Part shown: piece after piece, positions 19,296 through 27,732 of the stretch
How positions within the stretch are numbered: the first letter of the stretch is position 1
Layout of the letters: each line of letters begins with the position of its first letter
DNA from: Cohnella nanjingensis
GTDB taxonomy: Bacteria; Bacillota; Bacilli; Paenibacillales; Paenibacillaceae
Length of the DNA stretch: 64,000 bases
Direction of reading: 5' to 3'
NCBI RefSeq assembly: GCF_014212125.1
Contig: NZ_JACJVP010000004.1
Location: 82,667 to 146,666 of the forward strand
Program-made: the position numbers and the translations under genes
The notes under the pieces: generated by a model
Seen by the model: the letters and a program-made list of their open reading frames with translations, nothing else
Database searches by the model: none
Told to the model about the DNA's origin: nothing

Positions 19296-20843
19296 TTAGA
19301 GCTTCTCGGACACCACCTTCGCTTGGGAGAAGAGCAGCAGGTAGTCGCGTCCGCCCGCCTTGGAATCGGTGCCCGACAGGTTGAAGCCGCCGAAAGGATG
19401 AACGCCGACGAGGGCGCCGGTGCACTTGCGATTCAGATACAGGTTGCCCGCGTGGAACTCGGCCCGCGCCTGCTCGAGTCGCGCGCGGCTGCGGCTGAAT
19501 ACCGCCCCGGTCAGGCCGTAGTCGGTCTCGTTCGCGATCGCCAGCGCCTCGTCGAACGTAGACGCCTTCAGGAACGCGAGCACGGGGCCGAAGATCTCCT
19601 CCTGCGCCAGACGCGAATCCCGCGCCACGTCGGCGAAGATCGTCGGCTGGAGGTAGTAGCCCCCCGGATCCCCGGTGCCGCCTCCCGCGATCAAGCGCCC
19701 CTCTCCCCGGCCGATGTCGATATAGTCGCGGATCTTCGCGTACGCTTTGTCGTCGATGACCGGCCCGACGTCCGTATCCGCCTCGACCGGCGCTCCCAGC
19801 TTCAAGCCCCGGGTCAGCGCCGCGACCTTTCCCAGCACGTCCTCGTAGACGTCCGCCAGCACGATGGCCCGCGAGCAAGCCGAGCACTTCTGGCCCGCGA
19901 ATCCGAACGCGCTGGCCGCGATCGCGGCGGCCGCCGCATCCAGATTGCTGTCCGCATCCACGACGATGGCATCCTTCCCGCCCATCTCCGCCACCACGCG
20001 TTTGATCCACCGCTGCCCCGGTTGATGCTTCGCGGCGCGTTCGTTGATCCGCAGCCCGATCTCCCGCGAGCCGGTGAAGCTGACGAACCGGGTCAGCGGG
20101 TGATCCACCAGATAGTCCCCGATCTCCGCGCCCGGTCCCGGCAAGTAGTTGACGACGCCGGCCGGGACGCCGGCTTCCTCCAGGAGCTCGCAGAAGCGCG
20201 CCGCGATCACCTGCGCGGGCGTCGCCGGCTTGACGACGACGGTATTGCCGCAGACGATCGCCGCGGTCGTCATCCCCGCCAGGATGGCCAGCGGGAAGTT
20301 CCAGGGCGGGATCACGATGCCCACGCCGAGCGGGATATACGCGAGCTCGTTATCTTCGCCGTCGATGTGCGTGAGCGGCTGCCGCTCGGCGAGCCGCTCG
20401 GCCTCCCGCCCGTAGAACTCCATGAAGTCGATCGCTTCCGCCGTATCGGCGTCCGCCTCCGCCCAGGTTTTGCCGGACTCGAACACCATCCACGCGGAGA
20501 ACTCGTGCTTGCGCCTGCGCAAGATGGCGGCCGCCTTGTACAGGCACCTCGCGCGGGCTCCCGGCGTCGTCTGCCGCCAGCCCTCGTACGCAATGGCGGC
20601 GGCTTGAACGGCCTGCTCCGCCAGCGCCGCGTCCGCTTGGTGCACGTTCCCCACGATCTGCCCGATCTCCGCCGGATTCACCGACGGCGTCCGGCGCCCC
20701 GTCTCCACCTTCCGCCCGCCGACCACGGGCGCGTACGAAGCGCCCAACGAGGCCCTTACCCGGCCCAGCGCCGCGCGGAACGCCTCCTTCTCCGCCTCCC
20801 CGGCAAACGGGGTCAGCGGCTCGTTGCGGAACGTCACAGGCAT
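19296..20843 (-). CDS. rocA: L-glutamate gamma-semialdehyde (P5C) dehydrogenase
   Basis: 515 residues, the usual RocA length. Oxidises glutamate semialdehyde/P5C to glutamate with NAD. The aldehyde dehydrogenase core is intact: PPWNFPLAILAGMTTAAIVC, FTGSREIGLRI, the general base in VAEMGGKDAIVVD, and the nucleophile Cys in FAGQKCSACSR. EEIFGPVLAFLK and HPFGGFNLSGTDSKAGG follow. The start MPVTFRNEPLTPF at 20843 has GGGAGGG upstream; more upstream codons are not expected in the family. Divergent from proline dehydrogenase across a 95-bp gap, so the two probably share control. Confidence 0.95.
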   Translation of the reverse strand: MPVTFRNEPLTPFAGEAEKEAFRAALGRVRASLGASYAPVVGGRKVETGRRTPSVNPAEIGQIVGNVHQADAALAEQAVQAAAIAYEGWRQTTPGARARCLYKAAAILRRRKHEFSAWMVFESGKTWAEADADTAEAIDFMEFYGREAERLAERQPLTHIDGEDNELAYIPLGVGIVIPPWNFPLAILAGMTTAAIVCGNTVVVKPATPAQVIAARFCELLEEAGVPAGVVNYLPGPGAEIGDYLVDHPLTRFVSFTGSREIGLRINERAAKHQPGQRWIKRVVAEMGGKDAIVVDADSNLDAAAAAIAASAFGFAGQKCSACSRAIVLADVYEDVLGKVAALTRGLKLGAPVEADTDVGPVIDDKAYAKIRDYIDIGRGEGRLIAGGGTGDPGGYYLQPTIFADVARDSRLAQEEIFGPVLAFLKASTFDEALAIANETDYGLTGAVFSRSRARLEQARAEFHAGNLYLNRKCTGALVGVHPFGGFNLSGTDSKAGGRDYLLLFSQAKVVSEKL

Positions 20844-20938
20844 AAGTCTCCCTCCCGACTCGTTCTGAATATAATCTAGGGATTGGTGATTCGCCTCCCG
20901 CTCCAATCCAGGCCCCAAGGCCAAAGGAGATGCATGCG

Positions 20939-21868
20939 ATGGCAATCGGTACGCGGCTGTTCCGCTCCGCGCTGCTCGCGATGGCCGGCAATCGCGCGGC
21001 CGAAGCGCTCGCTTTGAAGTACGGGCTGCGGCTCGGCGCGCGGCAATTCGTCGCCGGCGAGACGCGCGAAGAAGCGCTCGACAAGGTTCGGGACTTGAAC
21101 CGCAAAGGCATCGAAGCGACGTTGGACCACCTCGGCGAAGGAATCCGCCGCATGAGCGAAGCGGAGGCTTATAAACAAGAATATGTGCGCCTCCTCGAAG
21201 GCATTCGCGCTGCAGGCGTCCGTTCGAACGTCTCGCTCAAGCCGACGCAGATGGGACTGGCGCTCGACCCCGACGCCGCCTACGCGAACATCCGCGAGAT
21301 CGTCGCCGCCGCGGACCGGTGCGGCAACTTCGTCCGGATCGACATGGAGGACTCCCCGCATACGGACGCGACGATCGGAATCGCGCGTCGGCTGCACGGC
21401 AAAGGCTTGACGAACGTCGGCACGGTCATCCAAGCCTACCTCTACCGCTCGGAAGACGATATTCGCCGCCTGACGGCCGAACCGATGAACTTGCGGCTCG
21501 TCAAAGGCGCATACAAGGAACCGAAGTCTCTCGCTTATCCCCGCAAACCGGATGTCGACGCGAACTTCCGGCGCCTCGCCAAGGCGCGGCTGCGGAGCGG
21601 CGTCTATACCGCCATCGCCACGCACGACGAGACGATCATCCGGGAGCTTCGGTTGTTCGCCAGGCGGGAGGGAATCGACGGCTCCGCCTATGAATTCCAG
21701 ATGCTCTACGGCATTCGATCCGCGCTGCAGGAGCAGCTCGCCGCCGAAGGCTGCAGGGTGCGATGTTACGTTCCTTATGGCCGGATGTGGTACCCGTACT
21801 TCGTCCGGCGTCTGGCCGAGCGTCCGGCGAACGCGGCGTTCCTGATTCGCAATTGGATTCGGGGTTGA
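20939..21868 (+). CDS. Proline dehydrogenase
   Basis: 309 residues; FAD enzyme oxidising proline to P5C, at the membrane. Family blocks: NVSLKPTQMGLALDP, VRIDMEDSPHTD, VGTVIQAYLYRSEDD, LRLVKGAYKEP, IATHDE, FQMLYGIR, and the C-terminal YVPYGRMWYPYFVRRLAERP. The third ATG at 20939 was chosen because AAAGGAG lies 9 nt before it; the first ATG (20930) overlaps that site. Next to rocA, rocF and rocD, which complete conversion of proline and arginine to glutamate. Confidence 0.94.
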   Translation: MAIGTRLFRSALLAMAGNRAAEALALKYGLRLGARQFVAGETREEALDKVRDLNRKGIEATLDHLGEGIRRMSEAEAYKQEYVRLLEGIRAAGVRSNVSLKPTQMGLALDPDAAYANIREIVAAADRCGNFVRIDMEDSPHTDATIGIARRLHGKGLTNVGTVIQAYLYRSEDDIRRLTAEPMNLRLVKGAYKEPKSLAYPRKPDVDANFRRLAKARLRSGVYTAIATHDETIIRELRLFARREGIDGSAYEFQMLYGIRSALQEQLAAEGCRVRCYVPYGRMWYPYFVRRLAERPANAAFLIRNWIRG

Positions 21869-21923
21869 CCGTCCGCGCGAACGGCGGGCGATTGCCAGGG
21901 AAGAGAGAACGGAGGGATCCGCG

Positions 21924-22859
21924 ATGGCGAAACGGAAAATCGTTGACATCCTCCCCGTGGCGTTCGATCTGGGAGCCAGCCGCCGCGGGGCGGCCGGAGG
22001 CCCGCAGGCGATGCTGCAAGCGGGACTCGCGGCGAAGCTGAGGCAGCTTCGGCTCCCCTACCGCATCCAGGAAGAGCTGAACGCCGGTCCCGCGGCCGCG
22101 GAGCAGGCCGCCGACCCGGCGCTTGCGCAGCGGCCCAGAGGAAGGCCGCCGATGAAGCATCTGGCGGCGGCGGTCGCCGTGAACGAAGCGCTGGCCGCGC
22201 GCGTGTCCGCCGCGGCCGCGGCAGGCAGATGGCCGCTCATCCTGGGCGGGGACCACAGCATCGCGATCGGCACGATCGCGGGGCTGGCTTCTCATTACCG
22301 CCGCCTCGGCATGCTCTGGATCGACGCGCACTCCGATATGAATACGGATCTGACGACGCCCTCCGGCAACATTCACGGCATGTCGCTGGCCGCCAGCATC
22401 GGTCTCGGCGCGTCGCCGCTCACCGCGATCGGCGGGCGGATCGGGAAGATCCGGCCCGAGCGCGTCGCCCTCGTGGGCGCGCGGTCGCTCGATCCGGAGG
22501 AGAAGCGGCTGATCCGTGCGCTGGGCGTCAGCTGCTTCACGATGCACGACATCGACAAGCGCGGCATCGCGAGCGTCATGGAGGAAGCCGTTCAGATCGT
22601 CGGCGCGGACACCGACGGCGTGCACGTCAGCTTCGACATCGACAGCCTCGATCCGCGGGACGCGCCGGGCACGGGGACGCCGGTCGGCGGAGGGCTGAGC
22701 AGCCGGGAGGCGTTCCTGGCGCTGGAACTGATCGCCGAGGCGGGCGTCGCTACCTCGGCCGAATTCGTCGAGGTCAATCCCGAGGCGGACCCGAGCGGAT
22801 GCACCGCCGAGCTGGCCGTGTCGCTGATCGGTTCGCTGTTGGGCGACCGCATCCTATAG
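21924..22859 (+). CDS. rocF: Arginase (ureohydrolase family)
   Basis: 311 residues. The binuclear manganese site is intact: LILGGDHSIAIG, LWIDAHSDMNT and SFDIDSLDP, with GGGLSSREAF and a C-terminal EFVEVNPEADPSG. Arginase yields ornithine and urea. The nearest alternatives, agmatinase or formiminoglutamase, share these motifs, but the adjacent ornithine aminotransferase gene (18 bp downstream) and the NIHGMSL segment favour arginase. GGAGGGATCC precedes the ATG. Likely operon: proline dehydrogenase, rocF, rocD. Confidence 0.92.
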   Translation: MAKRKIVDILPVAFDLGASRRGAAGGPQAMLQAGLAAKLRQLRLPYRIQEELNAGPAAAEQAADPALAQRPRGRPPMKHLAAAVAVNEALAARVSAAAAAGRWPLILGGDHSIAIGTIAGLASHYRRLGMLWIDAHSDMNTDLTTPSGNIHGMSLAASIGLGASPLTAIGGRIGKIRPERVALVGARSLDPEEKRLIRALGVSCFTMHDIDKRGIASVMEEAVQIVGADTDGVHVSFDIDSLDPRDAPGTGTPVGGGLSSREAFLALELIAEAGVATSAEFVEVNPEADPSGCTAELAVSLIGSLLGDRIL

Positions 22860-22877
22860 TCCGAGAGGAGAATGGCC

Positions 22878-24113
22878 ATGGCCGAACGCGAGACGGCGGA
22901 TATCATCGCCAAGGCCGACCGGTACGGCGCGCGCAACTATCTGCCGCTGCCGATCGTCGTCGCCCGGGCGGAAGGCGTCTGGGTGGAGGATCCGGAGGGA
23001 CGCCGGTATCTCGATATGCTGAGCGCCTATTCCGCGTTGAACCAAGGTCACCGGCATCCGGCCGTCATCGCCGCGCTCAAGGCGCAGGCCGACCGGGTGA
23101 CGCTTACGTCGCGGGCCTTTCACCACGAGACGCTCGGCCCGTTCTATGAAGCGTTGTCCGCCTACGCCGGCAAACCCGCGATCCTGCCGATGAACACCGG
23201 CGCGGAAGCGGTGGAGACGGCCTTGAAGGCCGCCAGGCGCTGGGCTTACGACGTGAAGGGCGTGCCCGGCGGGCAGGCGGAAATCATCGTCTGCGAGGAC
23301 AATTTCCACGGCCGGACGATCACGGCGACGTCGCTCTCCTCCGCGCCCGCCTACAAGCGGGGATTCGGCCCGTTCACGCCGGGCTTCCGCCTCGTGCCGT
23401 ACGGCGACTTGAACGCCCTCTCCGGAGCAATCGGACCGAACACGGCGGCCTTCCTCGTCGAGCCGATCCAGGGCGAGGCCGGCGTGCGGATTCCGCCGGA
23501 CGGCTACCTGCGGGACGCCGCCGCCCTCTGCCGGGCGAACGGCGTCCTCTTCGTCGCCGACGAGATCCAGACCGGCTTCGGACGAACCGGCCGCCGGTTC
23601 GCCTGCGATCGGGAGGACGTCGAGCCGGATATGTACGTACTCGGCAAAGCGCTCGGCGGCGGCGTGCTGCCCATCTCGGCCGTCGCCGCCGGGCGCGACA
23701 TCCTGGGCGTCTTCGAGCCCGGCTCGCACGGCTCCACCTTCGGCGGCAACCCGCTCGCTTGCGCGGTGGCGATCGCCGCGCTGAACGTCGTGCGGGACGA
23801 GCGGCTGGCCGAGCGCGCCGAAGAGCGGGGCATCTCCTTGATGCGGCGGCTCGCCGCCCTCCGGCATCCGGTCATCGCGGAGATCCGCGGCAGAGGGCTG
23901 CTGATCGGGATCGAGCTGACGGTACCCGCCCGGCCTTACTGCGAGCGCCTGATGGCGCACGGCCTCCTGTGCAAGGAGACGCACGACAACGTGATCCGCC
24001 TGTCGCCGCCGCTGGTCATCGCCGAGGAGGAACTGAGCTTCGCGTTCGAGGCGCTCCGCCGGACGTTCGACGAGCTGGCTGAGGCGAGCCCGGCGATGGG
24101 CCCGGACCTCTAA
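22878..24113 (+). CDS. rocD: Ornithine aminotransferase
   Basis: 411 residues; PLP enzyme converting ornithine and 2-oxoglutarate to glutamate semialdehyde and glutamate. Visible: [74 protein letters not shown], the PLP Lys in [13 protein letters not shown], and [13 protein letters not shown]. The ATG at 22878 is preferred over one at 22872 because the site AGAGGAG is 7 nt before it but only 1 nt before the other. Product goes to RocA. Confidence 0.94.
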   Translation: MAERETADIIAKADRYGARNYLPLPIVVARAEGVWVEDPEGRRYLDMLSAYSALNQGHRHPAVIAALKAQADRVTLTSRAFHHETLGPFYEALSAYAGKPAILPMNTGAEAVETALKAARRWAYDVKGVPGGQAEIIVCEDNFHGRTITATSLSSAPAYKRGFGPFTPGFRLVPYGDLNALSGAIGPNTAAFLVEPIQGEAGVRIPPDGYLRDAAALCRANGVLFVADEIQTGFGRTGRRFACDREDVEPDMYVLGKALGGGVLPISAVAAGRDILGVFEPGSHGSTFGGNPLACAVAIAALNVVRDERLAERAEERGISLMRRLAALRHPVIAEIRGRGLLIGIELTVPARPYCERLMAHGLLCKETHDNVIRLSPPLVIAEEELSFAFEALRRTFDELAEASPAMGPDL

Positions 24114-24193
24114 CGGGCGAGCCTCGCGTCCGCGGCTGCGTCACATCTGCGGGCAAGACGGATGGGGTATCGCAGTCGCCCCTCCCCTGCAAA

Positions 24194-24295
24194 CCAAGTA
24201 AAAACGGCTTCGCCGTCTTCCCGGACGGCGACACGTTTTTATCGGAGGTCATACAGGAATGGACAGGGGTAAAACTTATACATTCTGTATGACGA
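24194..24295 (+). repeat. Structured intergenic repeat, copy R2
   Basis: Same family as 4597-4697 and 32300-32400. Outer arms TAAAAACG/CGTTTTTA enclose an 8-bp perfect stem TCGCCGTC/GACGGCGA; module 2 pairs TCATACAG with CTGTATGA perfectly. It lies between the convergent rocD and hxlR genes. Confidence 0.85.
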
Positions 24296-24300
24296 ACAAA

Positions 24301-24339
24301 AACCGAGGCCGGCGGCGCTTAAAGCCGCTGACCTCGGTT
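24301..24339. terminator. Bidirectional terminator-like hairpin between rocD and hxlR
   Basis: AACCGAGG/CCTCGGTT outer arms with inner CGGC/GCCG, located between convergent genes directly after repeat R2. Confidence 0.7.
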
Positions 24340-24385
24340 GGAATCGCCTAGACGATAGACGATACATATATGCGGACGGAGCCGA

Positions 24386-24739
24386 TTATTTCCAGACGAC
24401 TTCCTCGCCGTAATCCTTGCCCCATCGGTACATGAGCTGCAGGATGGGCATCAAGCTCTCCCCGTATTCGGTGAGCGAATATTCGACCCGCGGAGGCACT
24501 TCCGCGTAGACCTGACGCCGGACGAGCCTGTCATCCTCCAGCTCGCGGAGCTGGTTCGTCAGCATTTTCTGCGTGATGGACGGGATCATCTTCTTCAGCT
24601 CGCCGAAACGTTTCGTCCCCTCCAGTCCGAGATGCCACAGGATGATAAGCTTCCACTTGCCGCCGATGACGGCCAGCGTCAGTTCCTTCTCGCAGTTAAT
24701 CTCCTTCAGGTTGATTCTCTCTTTCAGTTCCACGGCCAT
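24386..24739 (-). CDS. hxlR: HxlR-family regulator of formaldehyde fixation
   Basis: 117 residues. Winged helix with the typical [20 protein letters not shown] (a Cys just before the first helix), [19 protein letters not shown] and [13 protein letters not shown]. In HxlR the conserved N-terminal Cys is part of the formaldehyde response and the protein activates hxlAB. Divergent from hxlA with 152 bp between starts, where a 12-bp perfect palindrome lies (24797-24808). Function is assigned mainly by this context. Confidence 0.9.
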   Translation of the reverse strand: MAVELKERINLKEINCEKELTLAVIGGKWKLIILWHLGLEGTKRFGELKKMIPSITQKMLTNQLRELEDDRLVRRQVYAEVPPRVEYSLTEYGESLMPILQLMYRWGKDYGEEVVWK

Positions 24740-24796
24740 CGTCCCGCCTCCTCGCTGTCTTCTCGCCGTTCAATCGTTCCCTGCAGGTAACTATCC

Positions 24797-24808
24797 CACT
24801 TGCAAGTG
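24797..24808. promoter_or_regulatory. Candidate HxlR operator
   Basis: Perfect 12-bp palindrome CACTTGCAAGTG in the hxlR-hxlA divergent region, roughly 85-95 bp upstream of the hxlA start codon. The assignment is inferred from position. Confidence 0.55.
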
Positions 24809-24891
24809 CGTACTTTCGCGATCGTTTCGATAGAACTAGAATAACCCTTGTGGCCACCCAACACAATGACACGAACGGAGGAAAATCTAAC

Positions 24892-25524
24892 ATGGAACTG
24901 CAACTGGCACTGGACTTGGTCGATATTCCGGGCGCGAAGGAAGTCGTGCGCGAAGTCGGCGCTTATGTCGATATTATAGAGATCGGTACGCCGGTCGTCA
25001 TTAACGAAGGGCTGCGCGCCGTGAAGGAGATCAAGGCGCAATTCCCGCATCTGAAAGTGCTCGCCGACCTGAAGATCATGGACGCGGGCGGCTACGAAGT
25101 CATGAAAGCGTCGGAGGCGGGCGCGGACATCGTCACCGTCCTGGGCGTATCGGACGACGCCACGATCCGCGGCGCGGTCGCCGAGGCGCGCAAGCAAGGG
25201 CGCAAGATCATGGTCGACATGATCAACGTGAAGGATCTGGAGACGCGCGCGCGGGAGATCGACGCGCTGGGCGCGGACTACATCTGCGTTCATTCAGGTT
25301 ACGATCATCAGGCGAGCGGCCTGAATTCGTTCGCCGATCTCGCGGTCATCAAACGCGTCGTGAAGCAAGCCAAGACCGCCATCGCGGGCGGCATCAAGCT
25401 CGAGACGCTGCCTGAAGTGATCCAGGCCGCGCCGGACCTGGTCATCGTAGGCGGCGGCATCACGGGCCAAGCGGACAAACAAGCCGTCGCCGCCGAGATG
25501 CAGAAGCTCGTCAAGGCCGTCTGA
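24892..25524 (+). CDS. hxlA: 3-hexulose-6-phosphate synthase
   Basis: 210 residues, family length. Condenses formaldehyde with ribulose 5-phosphate. OMP-decarboxylase-like barrel: LQLALDLVDIPGA, YVDIIEIGTPVVINEGL, VLADLKIMDAGGYE (catalytic Lys/Asp), DIVTVLGVSDDATI, ICVHSGYDHQASG and VIVGGGITGQAD. Start ATG with GGAGG 9 nt upstream. First gene of hxlAB. Confidence 0.95.
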   Translation: MELQLALDLVDIPGAKEVVREVGAYVDIIEIGTPVVINEGLRAVKEIKAQFPHLKVLADLKIMDAGGYEVMKASEAGADIVTVLGVSDDATIRGAVAEARKQGRKIMVDMINVKDLETRAREIDALGADYICVHSGYDHQASGLNSFADLAVIKRVVKQAKTAIAGGIKLETLPEVIQAAPDLVIVGGGITGQADKQAVAAEMQKLVKAV

Positions 25525-25535
25525 GGACGGACGCG

Positions 25536-26096
25536 ATGGCATCGACAGCCGGTTACTCGTCCCTCCTGCTGCAGGAGCTCTCGCAAGTCATCGGAGCCGT
25601 CTCCGACGCGGAAGCGGCCGCGCTCGCCGAACGGATCCGGCGGGCCGACCGGATCTTCGTCGCGGGCGCGGGCCGATCCGGCCTCATGATGCGCGCGTTC
25701 GCGATGCGGCTCGTGCATCTCGGGCTTCAGGCCCACGTCGTCGGCGAGACGACGACGCCAGGATTCGGCCCTCGCGACCTGCTGATCTTGGGCTCCGGCT
25801 CCGGCGAGACGAGCAGCCTCGTCGCGATGGCCCAGAAAGCGGCCGCCCTAGGCGGAACGGTCGCCCTCGCCACCGTCCGGCCGGATTCGACGCTCGGGCG
25901 GCTGGCCGAATGCGTCGTGCGCATTCCCGCCTCCGCCAAGGAAGCGAACGGCGCGCAGCGGCCGACGATCCAGCCGATGGGCTCGCTCTTCGAGCAGAGC
26001 CTGCTCCTCCTGCTCGATGCGCTCACGCTAAGCTTGATGGCGGAACGCGAAGCCGATTCGGCGGCGATGTTCGGCCGTCACGCCAACCTGGAGTAG
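25536..26096 (+). CDS. hxlB: 6-phospho-3-hexuloisomerase
   Basis: 186 residues. Sugar isomerase (SIS) domain: IFVAGAGRSGLMMRAFAMRLVHLG, GETTTPGFGPRDLLILGSGSGETSS and QPMGSLFEQSLLLLLD. Converts hexulose 6-phosphate to fructose 6-phosphate. Begins 11 bp after the hxlA stop in one operon. Together they fix formaldehyde into central metabolism, mostly for detoxification in heterotrophs. Confidence 0.95.
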   Translation: MASTAGYSSLLLQELSQVIGAVSDAEAAALAERIRRADRIFVAGAGRSGLMMRAFAMRLVHLGLQAHVVGETTTPGFGPRDLLILGSGSGETSSLVAMAQKAAALGGTVALATVRPDSTLGRLAECVVRIPASAKEANGAQRPTIQPMGSLFEQSLLLLLDALTLSLMAEREADSAAMFGRHANLE

Positions 26097-26231
26097 GCAT
26101 GCGAGCGTGCGCCGCGACGGCAGCGGGAACGCGTCGGAGCCATAGCGAATAGACGCCGCAATAGCGGCGAATATGCGTCGAAACTGCGGCAGATAGGCGT
26201 CGAAACGGAAACTAAAGCGCGCCGCAAACAG
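26097..26231. other. Short repeat stretch after hxlB
   Basis: No gene. A few imperfect repeats of GATAGGCGTCGAAAC-type sequence and a small hairpin CGCCGC/GCGGCG near 26152-26167. Confidence 0.5.
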
Positions 26232-26267
26232 CAAGAGACCGGGAAGCATATGCTTCCCGGTCTCTTG
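26232..26267. terminator. 36-bp perfect palindrome, bidirectional terminator
   Basis: An uninterrupted perfect palindrome: the left arm CAAGAGACCGGGAAGCAT is mirrored exactly on the right. It lies between the convergent hxlB and SDR genes, only 6 bp from the SDR stop. Confidence 0.8.
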
Positions 26268-26273
26268 TCCGTG

Positions 26274-27017
26274 CTATTGCGCGGTATAACCGCCGTCCAC
26301 GAGCAGCGTCGTCCCGGTGACGAAGGACGCGTCGTCGCTCGCCAGGAACAGCACCGCCTTCGCCACCTCTTCCGGCCGGCCCAACCGGCCGATCGGGTGA
26401 AGGCCGATCAGATGCGCCTTCACCGCCGGCGGCAATTCGGCCAGCAGCGGCGTATCGATGTAGCCCGGGCAGACGGCGTTCACGCGGATGCCGTGCTGCG
26501 CGTAGTCGATGCCGACCGTCTGCGTGAGCAGCTTGACGCCGCCCTTCGCCGCGGCATAGGCGGTGACTCTTCCTTTGCCGACATGGCTGTGGATCGAGCC
26601 GCAATTCACGATCGCGCCGCCCGTCCCTTGCTTGATCATCTGGGCAATGGCGTACTTGTCGCACAGATAGACGCCCGTGAGGTTGATGTCGATCGTCCGC
26701 TGCCAGGCCCCCATGTCCAGATCGACGGCTGAGGCGTCCTTGGCGATGCCCGCGTTCGCGAACAGAATATCGAGCTTGCCGTACTTGCCGACCGTCTCGT
26801 CGACCATGCGCTTCACGTCTTCCTCGCGCGTCACGTCCGTCTTCACGAAGAAGGCGTCCCGCCCTTCGCCGTTTAGCCGTTCGGCGAGCGCCTGCCCCCG
26901 TTCGGAGAAGTCGGCGATGACCGCCTTCGCTCCTTCGGCCGCGAACTGGCCTACCGTCGCTTCGCCGATGCCGCTCGCGCCGCCGGTGACGACGGCGACT
27001 TTGCCTTCGAATCTCAT
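26274..27017 (-). CDS. Short-chain dehydrogenase/reductase
   Basis: 247 residues, classical SDR. NAD(P) loop TGGASGIGEA, VKTDVTREEDV, NAGIA, the catalytic Ser in NCGSIHSHVG and YxxxK in YAAAKGG, followed by IRVNAVCPGYIDTPLL and the C-terminal LVDGGY. The Asp in VIADFSE at the end of strand 2 suggests NAD rather than NADP. Substrate unknown. Convergent with hxlB across a palindromic terminator, so it is not part of that operon. The start has GGAG upstream. Confidence 0.88.
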   Translation of the reverse strand: MRFEGKVAVVTGGASGIGEATVGQFAAEGAKAVIADFSERGQALAERLNGEGRDAFFVKTDVTREEDVKRMVDETVGKYGKLDILFANAGIAKDASAVDLDMGAWQRTIDINLTGVYLCDKYAIAQMIKQGTGGAIVNCGSIHSHVGKGRVTAYAAAKGGVKLLTQTVGIDYAQHGIRVNAVCPGYIDTPLLAELPPAVKAHLIGLHPIGRLGRPEEVAKAVLFLASDDASFVTGTTLLVDGGYTAQ

Positions 27018-27129
27018 CTCATCCCGCTCCTTCGCTGCGCTCGGTCCTACCTGTCCCAGCTAGGATGGATCTGGCACTTGCGGCCTATGCATGAGGGTCT
27101 AACCGAGGTTCGAAGCGTGAGCTGTCCGC

Positions 27130-27732
27130 TTAGCGGAACACCAGCTTGCCGATCTCCTCCGCGCGCTCCGCCATCGCCGGACTGTCGCCGTAGACGACGA
27201 ACTGCTTGCCGACCGGCATGCGAAGCTCGATCTGCTTGTCCTGGGGTAGCAGCCGGAAGTCGAGGGCGAACGTCGTCTTCTGCTTGCCGGTCGCGTGCGC
27301 CTGCAGCGTACCGTGCACGAACGCCGCGTCCCCCGTCAGCGCGTCCTCGCGGACGACGGAAGTCTGATCGAGCGCGAACGGGATGCTGCGTTTGCCCGTC
27401 CATAGCACGCCTTCGCCTTCGGCGATCAGGAAGTCGCCCTTTTGGGACAGATCGAAGTCCAGCGTCAAGACGGACTCCAGGTCCGCCGGCGACACTTCGA
27501 GCGCGTCCGACCCGCCGCTTCCGTTGCCCGAGCCTTCGGGCATCGGCTCCGCGCGGGTCGACTTCAAGTCATAGTGGTACGTCCGCGCCAAATGCGCGGA
27601 CGACGAAGCGGACGGCGCTGGCGACCCCGCCCTCCCGACCTCCCCGGCTCCTCCGCAGGCTGCTGTCAGAAGCGCGAGGCCCGCTAGCGCCAGCGTGCCC
27701 GCCTTGGCCTTTCCGATCCATCGCTTCATCAT
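27130..27732 (-). CDS. Putative lipoprotein
   Basis: 200 residues. Lipoprotein signal with lipobox LTAAC (Cys about residue 26), then a Ser/Pro/Gly-rich linker and a beta-rich domain (about 70-195) with VLTLDFDLSQKGDFL and TTFALDFRLLPQDKQIELRMP. No family recognised. Its ATG overlaps the stop of the MFS gene by 4 bp, so the two are translated together and the lipoprotein may assist or sense the transporter. Start chosen by GGGAG 9 nt upstream. Confidence 0.78.
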   Translation of the reverse strand: MMKRWIGKAKAGTLALAGLALLTAACGGAGEVGRAGSPAPSASSSAHLARTYHYDLKSTRAEPMPEGSGNGSGGSDALEVSPADLESVLTLDFDLSQKGDFLIAEGEGVLWTGKRSIPFALDQTSVVREDALTGDAAFVHGTLQAHATGKQKTTFALDFRLLPQDKQIELRMPVGKQFVVYGDSPAMAERAEEIGKLVFR

